From DASSFG01 sp035547915 (GTDB taxonomy: Bacteria; Planctomycetota; Planctomycetia; Pirellulales; JAICIG01), in assembly GCA_035547915.1 (NCBI GenBank), contig DASZTS010000023.1:1-64000 (forward strand): a stretch of 64,000 nucleotides of DNA, read 5' to 3'. Both the position numbers and the translations under genes were made by a program. The notes below the pieces were generated by a model. It ran no database searches. It was not told where the DNA came from and saw nothing but the letters and a program-made list of their open reading frames with translations. This document shows, one piece after another, positions 63,470 through 64,000 of the stretch. Numbering within the stretch: position 1 is the stretch's first letter; every line of letters starts with the position of its first letter.

Positions 63470-64000
63470 ATGATCCTATCGCACGTCTATCCCAATGGGT
63501 TGGTGTTGTTGGCCGAAACGATCGCGTCGGTCGAGTCGGTCGCTTTCACCTTCCGCATTCCCGCGGGCACGGCGGTGGAACCTCGGGCGAAAGGCGGACT
63601 CGCGGGGATGACTTGCGAGATGATCCTGCGGGGAGCCGGGCCGCGCGACAACCGCAAGTTCGTCAACGATCTCGATAACCTGGGTGTCGAACGGGGCGAG
63701 AATGTCGGTGACGCGCATGTGGTCTTCCGCGGTGCGACGCTCGCTCGCAATCTCTTTCCGGCCTTGGAGATCTATGCCGACATCCTGCGCCGACCGCATC
63801 TACCCGACGACCAACTCGAACCGTGTCGGTTAGTAGCGTTGCAGGAACTCGCGGCGGTCGAAGACGAGCCTGGCCACAAGGTGATGCTCGAACTGCGGCG
63901 CCGGCACTTTCCCGATCCCTGGGGCCGCCCGAGCCAGGGTGAGCAGGCCGCGCTGGAGTCGATGACGCTGGGCGACGTCAAGGATTACTTCCGGCAGGTC
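63470..64000 (+). CDS. M16 (insulinase-like) family protein without zinc motif, partial
   Basis: At least 177 residues; the frame runs off the end of the window. It starts MILSHVYPNGLVLLAETIAS and continues AFTFRIPAGTAVEPRAKGGLAGMTCEMILRGAG. In active M16 peptidases the GLA is followed by HxxEH; here it is GMTCE, so both zinc histidines and the catalytic Glu are absent. Further family features remain: NLFPALEIYADILRRPHLP and a later GEQAALESMTLGDVKDYF. M16B peptidases often work with an inactive homologue as a heterodimer, so this is probably the non-catalytic partner. An active partner would be expected just past the window end. Confidence 0.85.
   Translation, partial: MILSHVYPNGLVLLAETIASVESVAFTFRIPAGTAVEPRAKGGLAGMTCEMILRGAGPRDNRKFVNDLDNLGVERGENVGDAHVVFRGATLARNLFPALEIYADILRRPHLPDDQLEPCRLVALQELAAVEDEPGHKVMLELRRRHFPDPWGRPSQGEQAALESMTLGDVKDYFRQV

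Overview
The window looks like a Planctomycetes chromosome, most likely of the Pirellulales type. The evidence is high G+C; DUF1501 and DUF1080 proteins; a BlaI/M56 pair; a J-domain-like N-terminus of a kind I associate with planctomycetes; WD40, PQQ and LRR proteins typical of the phylum; and a neutral-ceramidase-like exported protein. No rRNA, tRNA, CRISPR array, integrase or insertion sequence was seen. The lineage call is inference from gene content.

Region by region: (1) 1-7.2 kb holds a four-gene minus-strand operon: BlaI-type repressor, a 1090-residue M56 peptidase fused to redoxin, haem c, copper-monooxygenase and CBM-like modules, a WD40 protein and a GT-B glycosyltransferase. Its promoter is flanked by two near-palindromic BlaI-type operators. 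(2) 7.4-14.2 kb has a J-domain-like/PA14 protein carrying a G-rich 16-mer repeat, a periplasmic Cys/His protein, a dihaem peroxidase, a PQQ beta-propeller protein and a small HExxH membrane protein. (3) 14.2-36.8 kb is a flagellar block on the minus strand. Reading with transcription it is TPR protein, FlgN-like, histidine kinase, sigma54 regulator, flgB flgC fliE fliF fliG fliH fliI fliJ, MotE-like, fliK flgD flgE, terminator, flbD motA motB fliL fliN fliO fliP. No fliM lies between fliL and fliN. (4) 37-43.5 kb: DUF1501 protein, glycogen phosphorylase, ceramidase-like protein and a conserved hypothetical. (5) 44.1-47.6 kb: a fatty-acid-synthase-like mini-operon (dehydratase, ACP, dehydratase, ketosynthase, hypothetical) with a good promoter and a strong terminator. 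(6) 48-54.5 kb: two small heat-shock proteins followed by two structured hairpins, a small SHOCT-like protein, a DUF456 membrane protein, a membrane-anchored terpenoid-cyclase-fold protein, a family 2 glycosyltransferase and an exported hypothetical. (7) 54.5-64 kb: an alpha/beta hydrolase lacking its nucleophile, a glycoside-hydrolase-like protein, an LRR protein, pyruvate phosphate dikinase with a histone-like tail, a double DUF1080 protein, a Gly/Pro/His-rich exported protein and the start of an M16-family protein without its zinc motif.

The flagellar genes form a coherent system: export apparatus (FliH/I/J/O/P), basal body and rod (FliE/F, FlgB/C), switch (FliG/N), hook (FlgD/E, FliK), stator (MotA/B, FliL) and a two-component sigma54 control pair. 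The strongest candidate for something undescribed is the BlaI-controlled operon at 1-7 kb. It joins a gene-regulatory membrane protease to a redox/haem/copper module in one chain. Other points of interest are catalytic-residue losses in three enzyme-like proteins, the dispersed G-rich repeat, and the dedicated lipid operon.
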